Below are positions 1 to 5,636 of a DNA stretch of 11,520 nucleotides, one piece after another (positions within the stretch are counted from its first letter, which is position 1; every line of letters begins with the position of its first letter). The stretch comes from Roseburia sp. AM59-24XD (lineage in GTDB: Bacteria; Bacillota; Clostridia; Lachnospirales; Lachnospiraceae), in the NCBI RefSeq assembly GCF_003478445.1, contig NZ_QUET01000050.1, positions 1 to 11,520 of the forward strand. Direction: 5' to 3'. Position numbers and translations under genes: made by a program. The notes below the pieces were generated by a model. It searched no databases. It was not told the DNA's origin and saw only the letters and a program-made list of their open reading frames with translations.

Positions 1-12
1 GTGACCTCCTTT
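1..12 (-). promoter_or_regulatory. Ribosome binding site of a divergent gene off the left edge
   Basis: Read on the minus strand, the first 12 bases are AAAGGAGGTCAC, a near-consensus Shine-Dalgarno sequence. No start codon follows inside the window, so the gene it serves must begin within a few bases beyond the left edge. Together with the minus-strand promoter at 56-84 it shows a divergently transcribed neighbour of the HAD phosphatase gene. Confidence 0.6.
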
Positions 13-19
13 TGTATGC

Positions 20-35
20 GGTAATCCCTGTTACC
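20..35. promoter_or_regulatory. Short inverted repeat in the leader of the divergent gene
   Basis: GGTAA and TTACC form a perfect 5-bp inverted repeat around a 6-base centre. It lies between the minus-strand promoter and the ribosome site of the off-window gene, so it could be a small operator or a leader hairpin. It is short enough to be chance. Confidence 0.25.
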
Positions 36-55
36 ATTGTTTTTTTCCAATTCAT

Positions 56-84
56 AGTATACAGGTAAATCCACGATGCTACAA
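56..84 (-). promoter_or_regulatory. SigA-type promoter, divergent
   Basis: On the minus strand a -35 TTGTAG (79-84) and a -10 TATACT (56-61) are separated by exactly 17 bp. Transcription would start near position 50 and give a leader of about 50 nt ending in the AAAGGAGG site at the left edge. The promoter overlaps the region just upstream of the HAD gene, so the two genes may share regulation. Confidence 0.55.
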
Positions 85-85
85 A

Positions 86-868
86 TTGGAGGTCATTACA
101 TATTGTCTTCTTTTATTTGATTTAGACGGAACTTTATTACAGAGTGACAAAACAATATCAACCAGAACATTATCAGCTCTAAAAAAATGCAGGGGAAATG
201 ATATATTGATAGGTGTTTCCACCTCCAGAAGTGAGCAAAACTCTTTGGTATTTTTAAATGAATTGATGCCCGATATTTTAATATCGAGTGGAGGTGCATT
301 AGTAAAATACAAAACAGAATATATTTATAGGGCAGAATTTTCCGAAGAAGAAACGAATGTGATGATTGACATGGCAAGAAATATTTGTGGAAATGATTGC
401 GAAATTACGATAGACACAATAGATGCACATTATTGGAATTATAAAATAGATCCTAAGAAGTTAGATAAGAGTTGGGGAGATAGTATTTATACAGATTTTT
501 CAGATTTTAACGAATGTTCATTAAAAATGTGTGTTGAGATATTTAATCAAGATAAGGCAGATAAGCTGACTCGAAGTCTCTCTGATTGTGATTGTATTCG
601 TTTCTCTGATGGATTTTGGTACAAGTTTACAAAAAAGAATGTGACGAAAGAAAATGCAATTATGAAGATTACGGAAGTATGTGGATTTAGTACAGATTCA
701 ATTATTGCATTTGGAGATGATTATGTAGATATCGGAATGCTTGAATTATGTGGAACAGGTGTTGCAATGGGGAATGCGATTGATGAGGTAAAAGAGAGAG
801 CTGATATTGTAATTGGTTCAAATGATGAAGATGGTATTGCGGGTTTTATTGAAAATGAAATATTATAG
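86..868 (+). CDS. Cof-type HAD-superfamily phosphatase
   Basis: A soluble phosphatase of the haloacid dehalogenase superfamily, type IIB (Cof/YbiV-like), expected to hydrolyse sugar phosphates or similar metabolites through an aspartyl-phosphate intermediate. Motif I is FDLDGT with nucleophile Asp12 and acid/base Asp14; motif II is Thr46 in VSTSRS; the conserved Lys is Lys188 in TKEN; motif IV is GDDYVD (Asp211, Asp212, Asp215) for Mg2+. The cap lies between about residues 80 and 185. At about 260 residues it has the usual length. The start is uncertain: the frame opens with TTG at 86, but this overlaps the only good ribosome site (GGAGG, 88-92), and no ATG or GTG follows before motif I, so the real start may be a rare codon near 95-103 or the original start is lost. 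The Nudix gene follows after 21 bp, probably in one operon. The substrate cannot be read from sequence. Confidence 0.88.
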   Translation: MEVITYCLLLFDLDGTLLQSDKTISTRTLSALKKCRGNDILIGVSTSRSEQNSLVFLNELMPDILISSGGALVKYKTEYIYRAEFSEEETNVMIDMARNICGNDCEITIDTIDAHYWNYKIDPKKLDKSWGDSIYTDFSDFNECSLKMCVEIFNQDKADKLTRSLSDCDCIRFSDGFWYKFTKKNVTKENAIMKITEVCGFSTDSIIAFGDDYVDIGMLELCGTGVAMGNAIDEVKERADIVIGSNDEDGIAGFIENEIL

Positions 869-889
869 ATATGTACATGGAGAGGAAAT

Positions 890-1318
890 ATGGTGGAAGT
901 AAAATTTTATGATACGGTTAATGATGAACTATTGAAATTTGCAGTGATTATCTCACAGAGTAACGGCAAGTGGGTATTTTGCAAGCATAAAGAAAGAGAT
1001 ACATATGAAGTGTCGGGAGGGCATAGAGAAGCTGGAGAGGATATTTTAGAAACAGCTAAAAGGGAGTTGCAGGAAGAGACTGGGGCTATCAAATTTGAGA
1101 TAAAACCAATATGCGTATATTCGGTGACAGGTAAGACTAGAGTAAATGATACTGGTGAAGAAACATTTGGAATGCTATATTTTGCAGATATAACAATGTT
1201 TGAAGAAGAATTACATAGTGAGATGGAGAAAGTGGTTCTTCTTGATGAACTTCCTACTGAATGGGCATATCCTTTAATTCAGCCATTATTGATTGAAGAG
1301 TATGAGAGAAGATTATAA
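890..1318 (+). CDS. Nudix hydrolase
   Basis: A 142-residue Nudix-fold pyrophosphohydrolase, which cleaves nucleoside diphosphates linked to another group, using Mg2+ or Mn2+. The Nudix box is complete: Gly44, five residues, Glu50, seven residues, then R58-E59-L-Q-E62-E63-T-G65-A. The metal-binding glutamates of the RELQEE core are all present. The box sits in the usual position in a single-domain protein with a beta-rich N-terminus and a C-terminal helix. ATG at 890 is preceded by GAGAGGA at a fitting distance. It follows the HAD phosphatase by 21 bp, so both are probably co-transcribed and could act together in nucleotide or phosphate-ester clean-up; that is inference. Nudix boxes do not reveal substrate. 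Confidence 0.9.
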   Translation: MVEVKFYDTVNDELLKFAVIISQSNGKWVFCKHKERDTYEVSGGHREAGEDILETAKRELQEETGAIKFEIKPICVYSVTGKTRVNDTGEETFGMLYFADITMFEEELHSEMEKVVLLDELPTEWAYPLIQPLLIEEYERRL

Positions 1319-1356
1319 ATCCCAGTTTGTAGGGAGGGTAAAAATCCCAATTTATA
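1317..1356 (+). repeat. Imperfect direct repeat after the Nudix gene
   Basis: The segment at 1317-1332 (AAATCCCAGTTTGTAG) recurs at 1341-1356 (AAATCCCAATTTATAG), 14 of 16 bases identical with the two differences both G/A, 24 bp apart. The first copy overlaps the Nudix stop codon. It could be a small duplication or paired binding sites upstream of the palindrome at 1367; nothing else supports a function. Confidence 0.4.
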
Positions 1357-1366
1357 GATAAGATGA

Positions 1367-1396
1367 GATATATATGTAACAAGTGACATATATATC
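1367..1396. promoter_or_regulatory. 30-bp palindromic operator-like site
   Basis: GATATATATGT (1367-1377) and ACATATATATC (1386-1396) are perfect 11-bp inverted repeats around AACAAGTG. The symmetry continues in the centre (AC...GT), so only two symmetric positions break a 30-bp dyad. It lies 24 bp upstream of the small membrane ORF that leads into the XRE regulator gene. Long TATATGT-type dyads suit an XRE dimer or tetramer, so autoregulation is the simplest guess. There is no following T-run, so it is not a terminator. Confidence 0.5.
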
Positions 1397-1419
1397 ACAA
1401 AAAGAAATGAGATGTTTAT

Positions 1420-1599
1420 ATGCTTAGTATATATAAGCGAGAATTTGTAACGGAAATGCCACTGGCCTTTGTATTAACACTGGCGGGAATGGCAACTTTG
1501 ATTTTGCCAAGGGAGATGATGTTGCAGAAAGTAGGAATATTGGGGGTTCTACTTATGATGCTAATGTCTGTTGTCTCAGTTGTAAGTGGTTATTTGTAA
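1420..1599 (+). CDS. Small predicted membrane protein (59 aa)
   Basis: A 59-residue frame from ATG at 1420 to TAA at 1597 encodes a protein starting MLSIYKREFV, with two hydrophobic stretches (about residues 13-29 and 38-58) split by PREMMLQK. This looks like a two-helix membrane protein with basic N-terminus. It has only a weak purine-rich ribosome site. The next reading frame is open across its end and encodes another hydrophobic segment (GILYIYLGLEKMLRYLFF) stopping at 1718, 8 bases inside the XRE gene. The two frames may therefore be one frameshifted membrane protein of about 100 residues, translationally coupled to the regulator. I do not recognise a family. Confidence 0.45.
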   Translation: MLSIYKREFVTEMPLAFVLTLAGMATLILPREMMLQKVGILGVLLMMLMSVVSVVSGYL

Positions 1600-1610
1600 T
1601 AGATCCATAC

Positions 1611-1718
1611 TTGGTGATTGGAATTTTGTATATTTATCTTGGATTAGAGAAAATGCTGAGATATTTGTTTTTTGTTTTCATTGAAAAATATGAAATGAGG
1701 GCATATAAAAATGAGTAG
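1611..1718 (+). CDS. Possible second half of the membrane protein, or separate small ORF
   Basis: From TTG at 1611 to TAG at 1716-1718 the frame reads LVIGILYIYLGLEKMLRY and on to a basic tail ending AYKNE. It is strongly hydrophobic over about 20 residues. No ribosome site precedes TTG 1611, but the frame is open well upstream, across the stop of the 59-residue ORF, which is what a one-base frameshift in a single gene would leave. Its last 8 bases overlap the ATG of the XRE gene, typical of coupled genes. Confidence 0.3.
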   Translation: MVIGILYIYLGLEKMLRYLFFVFIEKYEMRAYKNE

Positions 1719-1914
1719 ATTAAAGGCAACTTATATAAAAAATTTAAGGGTAGAAAAAGGAATGACACAACAGGAATTAGCAGATCTTGTAAATGTACGA
1801 AGAGAAACTATAGTCCGACTTGAAAATGGAAATTATAATCCCACATTATCTCTTGCGGTTGATATTGCGCGAGTTTTTGAAATAGCCATAGAAGAAATTT
1901 TTATATTTGAGTAA
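1711..1914 (+). CDS. Small XRE-family (Cro/CI-type) helix-turn-helix regulator
   Basis: A 67-residue protein that is almost entirely one HTH_3 domain: LRVEKGMTQQELADLVNVRR places the first two helices, and the recognition helix runs through RRETIVRLENGNYNP. It ends in IEEIFIFE, the usual end of minimal repressors of this type, so it is full length. These proteins bind DNA as dimers and commonly regulate their own operon, which often holds a small membrane protein; here a hydrophobic ORF precedes and overlaps it. The palindrome at 1367-1396 is the obvious candidate operator. The ribosome site (GAGGG about 12 bases upstream) is weak, consistent with coupling to the upstream frame. The AT-rich codon use stops abruptly at its end, where the AraC gene begins. 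Confidence 0.88.
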   Translation: MSRLKATYIKNLRVEKGMTQQELADLVNVRRETIVRLENGNYNPTLSLAVDIARVFEIAIEEIFIFE

Positions 1915-1942
1915 GACGTATACTCTCAGCGGAGGACACACC

Positions 1943-2812
1943 ATGTTATATCAAAGAGAATTTCAAAATAATGAGGAACCTGCCAAGCATCATATCAGTT
2001 GTTTTGGCTACGAGACGGAGGCGGACCGTCAATATCCCACCCATTGTCACGCGTATTATGAGATATCTTACCTGGTCTCTGGGGAGCGCTATCAGATTAT
2101 CAATGGGCAGAGATACAAGGTGGAGCCTGGTAGCTTCTTTTTGTTTTCTCCACTTTGTATGCACGGTTATCACAACATTACGGAGTGCCAGGATCTGGTG
2201 ATTCAGTTTTCCAGCGATTTTCTGTATCAGGTTAGTTCCAGTCTTCAGAAGGATCAGGTGTTGGAGATCAGCCCGGATGCAGAACCTTTTCTGATGTTGG
2301 ATGGAGAACACCGGAAATCTCTGGACGACTTGTACCAAAAACGATTTTACAATCGAATTTATAATAAGAAGGGCAATCTGGCGGAGGAGTGGCAGATGGA
2401 CGCTGTTATATTGCAGTTTTTGGCAAAGTTGTTGGAGAACGGCAGTATCCAGCTGCATCAGGGCTACGGAGGCAAAGAGGAGATTCAGCAGATTAGTGAT
2501 GTGATCCATTATCTCATGGCGAATCCTGCGGAAAGATTGGACATGCACGAGGCATCCCAGAGATGCGGTCTGAGCTACTATGCGTTCAGTCGTTTTTTTC
2601 ACGAGATGACTGGTATGGGATATGCGGAGTATGGCAATCTGATTCGCATACGACACACGGAGGAGCTGTTGATCTACAGCGATATGTCAGTGGAGGAGAT
2701 TTCGCGGGCTGTGGGGATGAGTTCTGCAAATTATTACACTCGTTTATTTAAAAAAGTAAATGGCATGTCACCCACAAAATATCGAAGTGTTTACGGGAAA
2801 AGACAATATTAA
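1943..2812 (+). CDS. AraC-family transcriptional regulator with N-terminal cupin domain
   Basis: A 289-residue AraC/XylS-type regulator, probably a sugar-responsive activator of the GH43 gene downstream. The N-terminal half is a cupin-like sensor (HCHAYYEISYLVSG about residues 34-47, then PGSFFLFSPLCMHGYHN). The last 100 residues hold the two HTH motifs: HEASQRCGLSYYAFSRFF and VEEISRAVGMSSANYYTRLF, followed by the family signature FKKVNGMSPTKYR. The frame stays open to 1907, but ATG at 1943 is chosen because GGAGG (1931-1935) sits 7 bases before it. The gene starts 28 bases after the XRE stop with no clear promoter; a weak TTGAAA/TTATAT pair lies inside the XRE 3' end. G+C is higher than in upstream genes. 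Inducer unknown; xylan or arabinan fragments are a reasonable guess from the neighbour. Confidence 0.92.
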   Translation: MLYQREFQNNEEPAKHHISCFGYETEADRQYPTHCHAYYEISYLVSGERYQIINGQRYKVEPGSFFLFSPLCMHGYHNITECQDLVIQFSSDFLYQVSSSLQKDQVLEISPDAEPFLMLDGEHRKSLDDLYQKRFYNRIYNKKGNLAEEWQMDAVILQFLAKLLENGSIQLHQGYGGKEEIQQISDVIHYLMANPAERLDMHEASQRCGLSYYAFSRFFHEMTGMGYAEYGNLIRIRHTEELLIYSDMSVEEISRAVGMSSANYYTRLFKKVNGMSPTKYRSVYGKRQY

Positions 2813-2821
2813 TCCACAAGG

Positions 2822-2849
2822 AAGTTGCTGGAAATTAGCACAAAGTTGC
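2822..2849 (+). promoter_or_regulatory. Paired direct repeats, candidate AraC-type binding sites
   Basis: AAGTTGC occurs at 2822-2828 and again at 2843-2849, exactly 21 bp apart, both preceded by a CACAA segment (CACAAGG and CACAA). The second copy ends 7 bp before the -35 box at 2857. Two same-strand half-sites two helical turns apart and abutting -35 is the classic arrangement for an AraC-family activator that contacts RNA polymerase. Confidence 0.5.
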
Positions 2850-2856
2850 GGTGCCA

Positions 2857-2886
2857 TTGACATCCTTTTTTTCGCCATGTTACTAT
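2857..2886 (+). promoter_or_regulatory. SigA promoter of the GH43 gene
   Basis: TTGACA (2857-2862) and TACTAT (2881-2886) are 18 bp apart. Transcription would start near 2893, leaving a leader of about 30 nt that contains the AAAGGAGG ribosome site at 2911-2918. The AraC-type half-sites lie immediately upstream. Confidence 0.65.
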
Positions 2887-2924
2887 GAAATCAACATATC
2901 AATTTCATGTAAAGGAGGATGACT

Positions 2925-5465
2925 ATGAGACGTGTATTACCTATTGTATTAAGTCTTAGTCTGGTAGTGTCTGGACTGGGCTTTGTGCCAACAGCAAAGA
3001 TGGTTCCCGATGCCTCGGCAGCGGTTGCCGGTAAGCTGTCGGATGCTTCTCAGGGAGAGATTCTGGAGAGTCTTGATGAGGGGAATATTATTGATGAGGT
3101 TAGCGGAAATGCTTGGAAATCGGAAGCCAATGCCAATCCGATCTCTCCATCTATCTTTTGTGCGGATCCAACTTGTGTAGAGTACAACGGAAGACTTTAC
3201 GTGTATGGAACCAACGATCATCAGCAGTACCAGGAGGATACGAAAAATGATTACGATCAGATTCGTTCACTGGTGGTATTTTCTACCGATGATATGGCCA
3301 ACTGGATTTATCATGGAAGAATCGAAGTGGGGGAGATTGCACCATGGATTGTCAATTCCTGGGCGCCATCCATCACTTCCCGTGTTGAGGAGGATGGCCT
3401 GACTCATTTTTATCTGTATTTTGCAAATGGTGGACAGGGTGTAGGTGTTATCACATCCACAGATCCAGTGGAGGGTTGGAGTGATCCTTTGGGAAAGCCG
3501 CTTGTATATCAAAATATGCCGGGACTGAAGAATTGTCCTGCACCGTTTGACCCAGGCGTTGTCATCGATGACAATGGCGTAGGCTGGCTGGCTTTTGGTG
3601 GCGGTACTACCAACGAAAGTCCTATTCATAGCAAGGTGCCAAAGGTGGTAAGACTGGGCAAGGATATGTTGTCCTTTGACAGTGAGTTTGTGTCTATCGA
3701 CGCACCATATTTCTGCGAGGCCAGTGAGCTGAATTATATCGACGGAACATTTTACTATACCTACTGTAATGACTGGCAGGATAGAGGCAAGGAGTGGGAC
3801 TATGATGGTATTGCAAAGCCGCCTAAATGTTCTATGGCATATCTGACCACCAAGACTCCTTTGGATGCAGACAGTTGGAAGTATCAGGGGGCATATTTCT
3901 ATAATTCTGGCGAGAACAGCACCGGTAATTCCGGTATGACATGGGGCAATAATCATACTCATTTTGCCAAGTATCAGGGTGTAAATTACATCATCCATCA
4001 CACAATGATGCTGGAAGATGATGCACATATCAGCGGTGGTTTCCGAAGTCTGATGGTGGATTATCTGCCAATGGATCCTGCAAACTTAAGTATTCCAATT
4101 ACTGCGGCAAGCCGAAAGGGTGTGAAGCAGATCAAGGCGGTAGATGCTTATACAGAGCAGAGAGGTAGCCTGATGTTGACTTCGGCAGATGTATTTTACG
4201 ACAAGGTTGCGAACCCAGCTGCCAAGAGTATGGCTTCTGGTGCTTGGACCATGGTTAAATGTGCAGACTTTGCCTACGGCGCAGATCAGTTTGTGGCAAA
4301 CGTGAAGGGTAAGGGCCGCGTGGAGGTTCGCTTGGACAACGTGCAAAGTGAGCCAGTGGCATACATTGAGTTTGATAATAGTGATTTTGCCAAGGTTGCC
4401 AGCAAGACAGTGAAGAAGTTTGATGGAAGAAATCATAATGTATTCTTCGTGTTTAGCGGAGCAGATATCGAGTTCGACAGCTGGTATTTTACCAAGTCCG
4501 AGAAGGTGGCAAGACCTGCCGAGGATATCAGCGTGACTGATGTTACCGCCACAGATGTGACCATTCAGGGGCAGACAGCGAACGGTGCCATCAATTCCAC
4601 ACTGGAAGTGGTGAGATCAGGTGACTATGTGATGAAGACTGCACCTATTGCTGAGAAAGATGAAGTCTTAAATCTTGGTTTTGTCAATTACGATGAAAAT
4701 GCAACATATGATATCTATGTGAAGAGTCTCACATTACACACAGCAGACGGAGATGTGGAGATTCCTGTTGGTCAGAAGTTAAATCCTAAGAGCAGAGATG
4801 GAAATGGTCTGGCCAATGGATGGGGCGGAGCTACCATCGGAAGCTGCGTATATGGTACCGAAGAGTGTGGTCTGTTTGCGGAGACCGCTTCCGTGGATTG
4901 GATTAACTATCGATTTGCGTTAAAGATTAATGGAGAGGAAGTTCCATATACTTCCATCGACTACAATGTCACCATCACTGTAGCTCAGTCGGAAAAGCCA
5001 ACTCCGATTCCTACTGAAGTGCCAACAGAAGTGCCAACTGAAGCTCCTGCAGAGACAACTGCTCCAGTTCAGACGCCTGTGGTAGTGCCAACTAAAGCTC
5101 CTGCAGAGACAACTGCTCCAGTTCAGAAGCCTGTGGTAGTACCTACAGAGGCATCAGCTCAGCCAGCCTTTGACCTGAAAAAACCAGCGATCACCAAACT
5201 CACCAAGCGCAAGAAGTCCTTTAAGATCAGATGGGCAAAGGTGAAGAATGCATCCGGCTATGAGCTGCAGTATTCCACATCATCAAAGTTTACTAAGAAG
5301 ACCACAAAGACAGTTAAAGTCAAAGGTAACACCAAATTTGCCAAGACGGTTAAGAAGCTGAAGGCCAAGAAGAAGTACTATGTACGTGTTCGCGCATACA
5401 AGGATGGTAAGGCTGTCACAGTGTACACTAAGTGGTCTAAGGCCAAGGCAGTAAAAACCAAGTGA
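2925..5465 (+). CDS. Secreted modular GH43 glycoside hydrolase (xylosidase/arabinofuranosidase type)
   Basis: An 846-residue exported enzyme likely to remove arabinose or xylose from plant hemicellulose outside the cell. The chosen ATG (2925) lies 6 bases after AGGAGG; the in-frame ATG at 2919 touches it and is too close. Domains from this start: signal peptide 1-33 (ending DASAAVAG); five-blade GH43 domain about 70-385, with base Asp81 (FCADPTCVEYNGRLYVYG), pKa-tuning Asp209 (PFDPGVVIDD) and acid Glu265 (YFCEAS); CBM6-like domain about 415-525 (ADQFVANVKGKGRVEVRLD); an unassigned region about 533-687; a Pro/Thr linker 688-747 with an 18-residue duplication; and a Lys-rich Fn3-like domain 748-846. 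No LPXTG motif, so retention, if any, would be non-covalent. Driven by its own promoter and probably the AraC regulator upstream. GH43 subfamily and exact specificity cannot be fixed here. Confidence 0.9.
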   Translation: MRRVLPIVLSLSLVVSGLGFVPTAKMVPDASAAVAGKLSDASQGEILESLDEGNIIDEVSGNAWKSEANANPISPSIFCADPTCVEYNGRLYVYGTNDHQQYQEDTKNDYDQIRSLVVFSTDDMANWIYHGRIEVGEIAPWIVNSWAPSITSRVEEDGLTHFYLYFANGGQGVGVITSTDPVEGWSDPLGKPLVYQNMPGLKNCPAPFDPGVVIDDNGVGWLAFGGGTTNESPIHSKVPKVVRLGKDMLSFDSEFVSIDAPYFCEASELNYIDGTFYYTYCNDWQDRGKEWDYDGIAKPPKCSMAYLTTKTPLDADSWKYQGAYFYNSGENSTGNSGMTWGNNHTHFAKYQGVNYIIHHTMMLEDDAHISGGFRSLMVDYLPMDPANLSIPITAASRKGVKQIKAVDAYTEQRGSLMLTSADVFYDKVANPAAKSMASGAWTMVKCADFAYGADQFVANVKGKGRVEVRLDNVQSEPVAYIEFDNSDFAKVASKTVKKFDGRNHNVFFVFSGADIEFDSWYFTKSEKVARPAEDISVTDVTATDVTIQGQTANGAINSTLEVVRSGDYVMKTAPIAEKDEVLNLGFVNYDENATYDIYVKSLTLHTADGDVEIPVGQKLNPKSRDGNGLANGWGGATIGSCVYGTEECGLFAETASVDWINYRFALKINGEEVPYTSIDYNVTITVAQSEKPTPIPTEVPTEVPTEAPAETTAPVQTPVVVPTKAPAETTAPVQKPVVVPTEASAQPAFDLKKPAITKLTKRKKSFKIRWAKVKNASGYELQYSTSSKFTKKTTKTVKVKGNTKFAKTVKKLKAKKKYYVRVRAYKDGKAVTVYTKWSKAKAVKTK
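5031..5138 (+). repeat. 54-bp in-frame tandem duplication in the GH43 linker
   Basis: Two copies of a 54-bp unit (5031-5084 and 5085-5138) encode an 18-residue block of the form VPTEAPAETTAPVQTPVV. The copies differ at only a few bases (for example GAA/AAA and ACG/AAG), so the duplication is recent. It lengthens the flexible linker between the unassigned region and the Fn3-like domain; partial VPTE units flank it. Confidence 0.85.
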
Positions 5466-5512
5466 TGATGAAAGCATGTTATCATTAGCCCTGGAAATGT
5501 GAGATTTTTTTG

Positions 5513-5541
5513 TTGTCTACAACTAAAACATATGTTATAAT
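5513..5541 (+). promoter_or_regulatory. SigA-type promoter cut off by the IS element
   Basis: TTGTCT (5513-5518) and TATAAT (5536-5541) are exactly 17 bp apart. Transcription would begin near 5548, which is the left end of the IS1634 element, and would stop at the terminator at 5570-5617 after about 70 nt. Before the insertion it probably served something now at or beyond 7479, or lost. Confidence 0.5.
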
Positions 5542-5547
5542 CCTGTC

Positions 5548-5583
5548 TTTGACAGTTGAAAGAAGGCAAAAACCTCGCAGACC
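5548..5583 (+). repeat. Left terminal inverted repeat of the IS1634-family element
   Basis: Begins TTTGACAGTTGAA and pairs with 7443-7478 read on the other strand, 28 of 36 positions identical including the outer 13. Its inner part overlaps the left arm of the terminator hairpin. Confidence 0.8.
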
Positions 5584-5617
5584 GCGTAATTACGCCGTTT
5601 GCGAGGTTTCTTTTGTT
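5570..5617. terminator. Strong bidirectional intrinsic terminator
   Basis: AAACCTCGCA (5570-5579) and TGCGAGGTTT (5600-5609) form a perfect 10-bp stem; inside lies a second perfect palindrome, GCGTAATTACGC (5584-5595). T-runs follow on both strands (TTTCTTTTGTT on plus, TTTTTGCC on minus). It ends the transposase transcript, whose stop codon is about 20 bases away, and also blocks read-through into the element from the left. Confidence 0.85.
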
Positions 5618-5636
5618 GGAAAGTATGTGGTAATAT

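Noticed and set aside
1946..2656. Long minus-strand open frame opposite the AraC gene.
   Set aside because: It is the antisense of a clearly conserved regulator, has no ribosome site and no recognisable domain.
3267..4028. 253-residue minus-strand open frame inside the GH43 gene.
   Set aside because: Cys/His/Ile-rich shadow of the GH43 coding frame without start signals.
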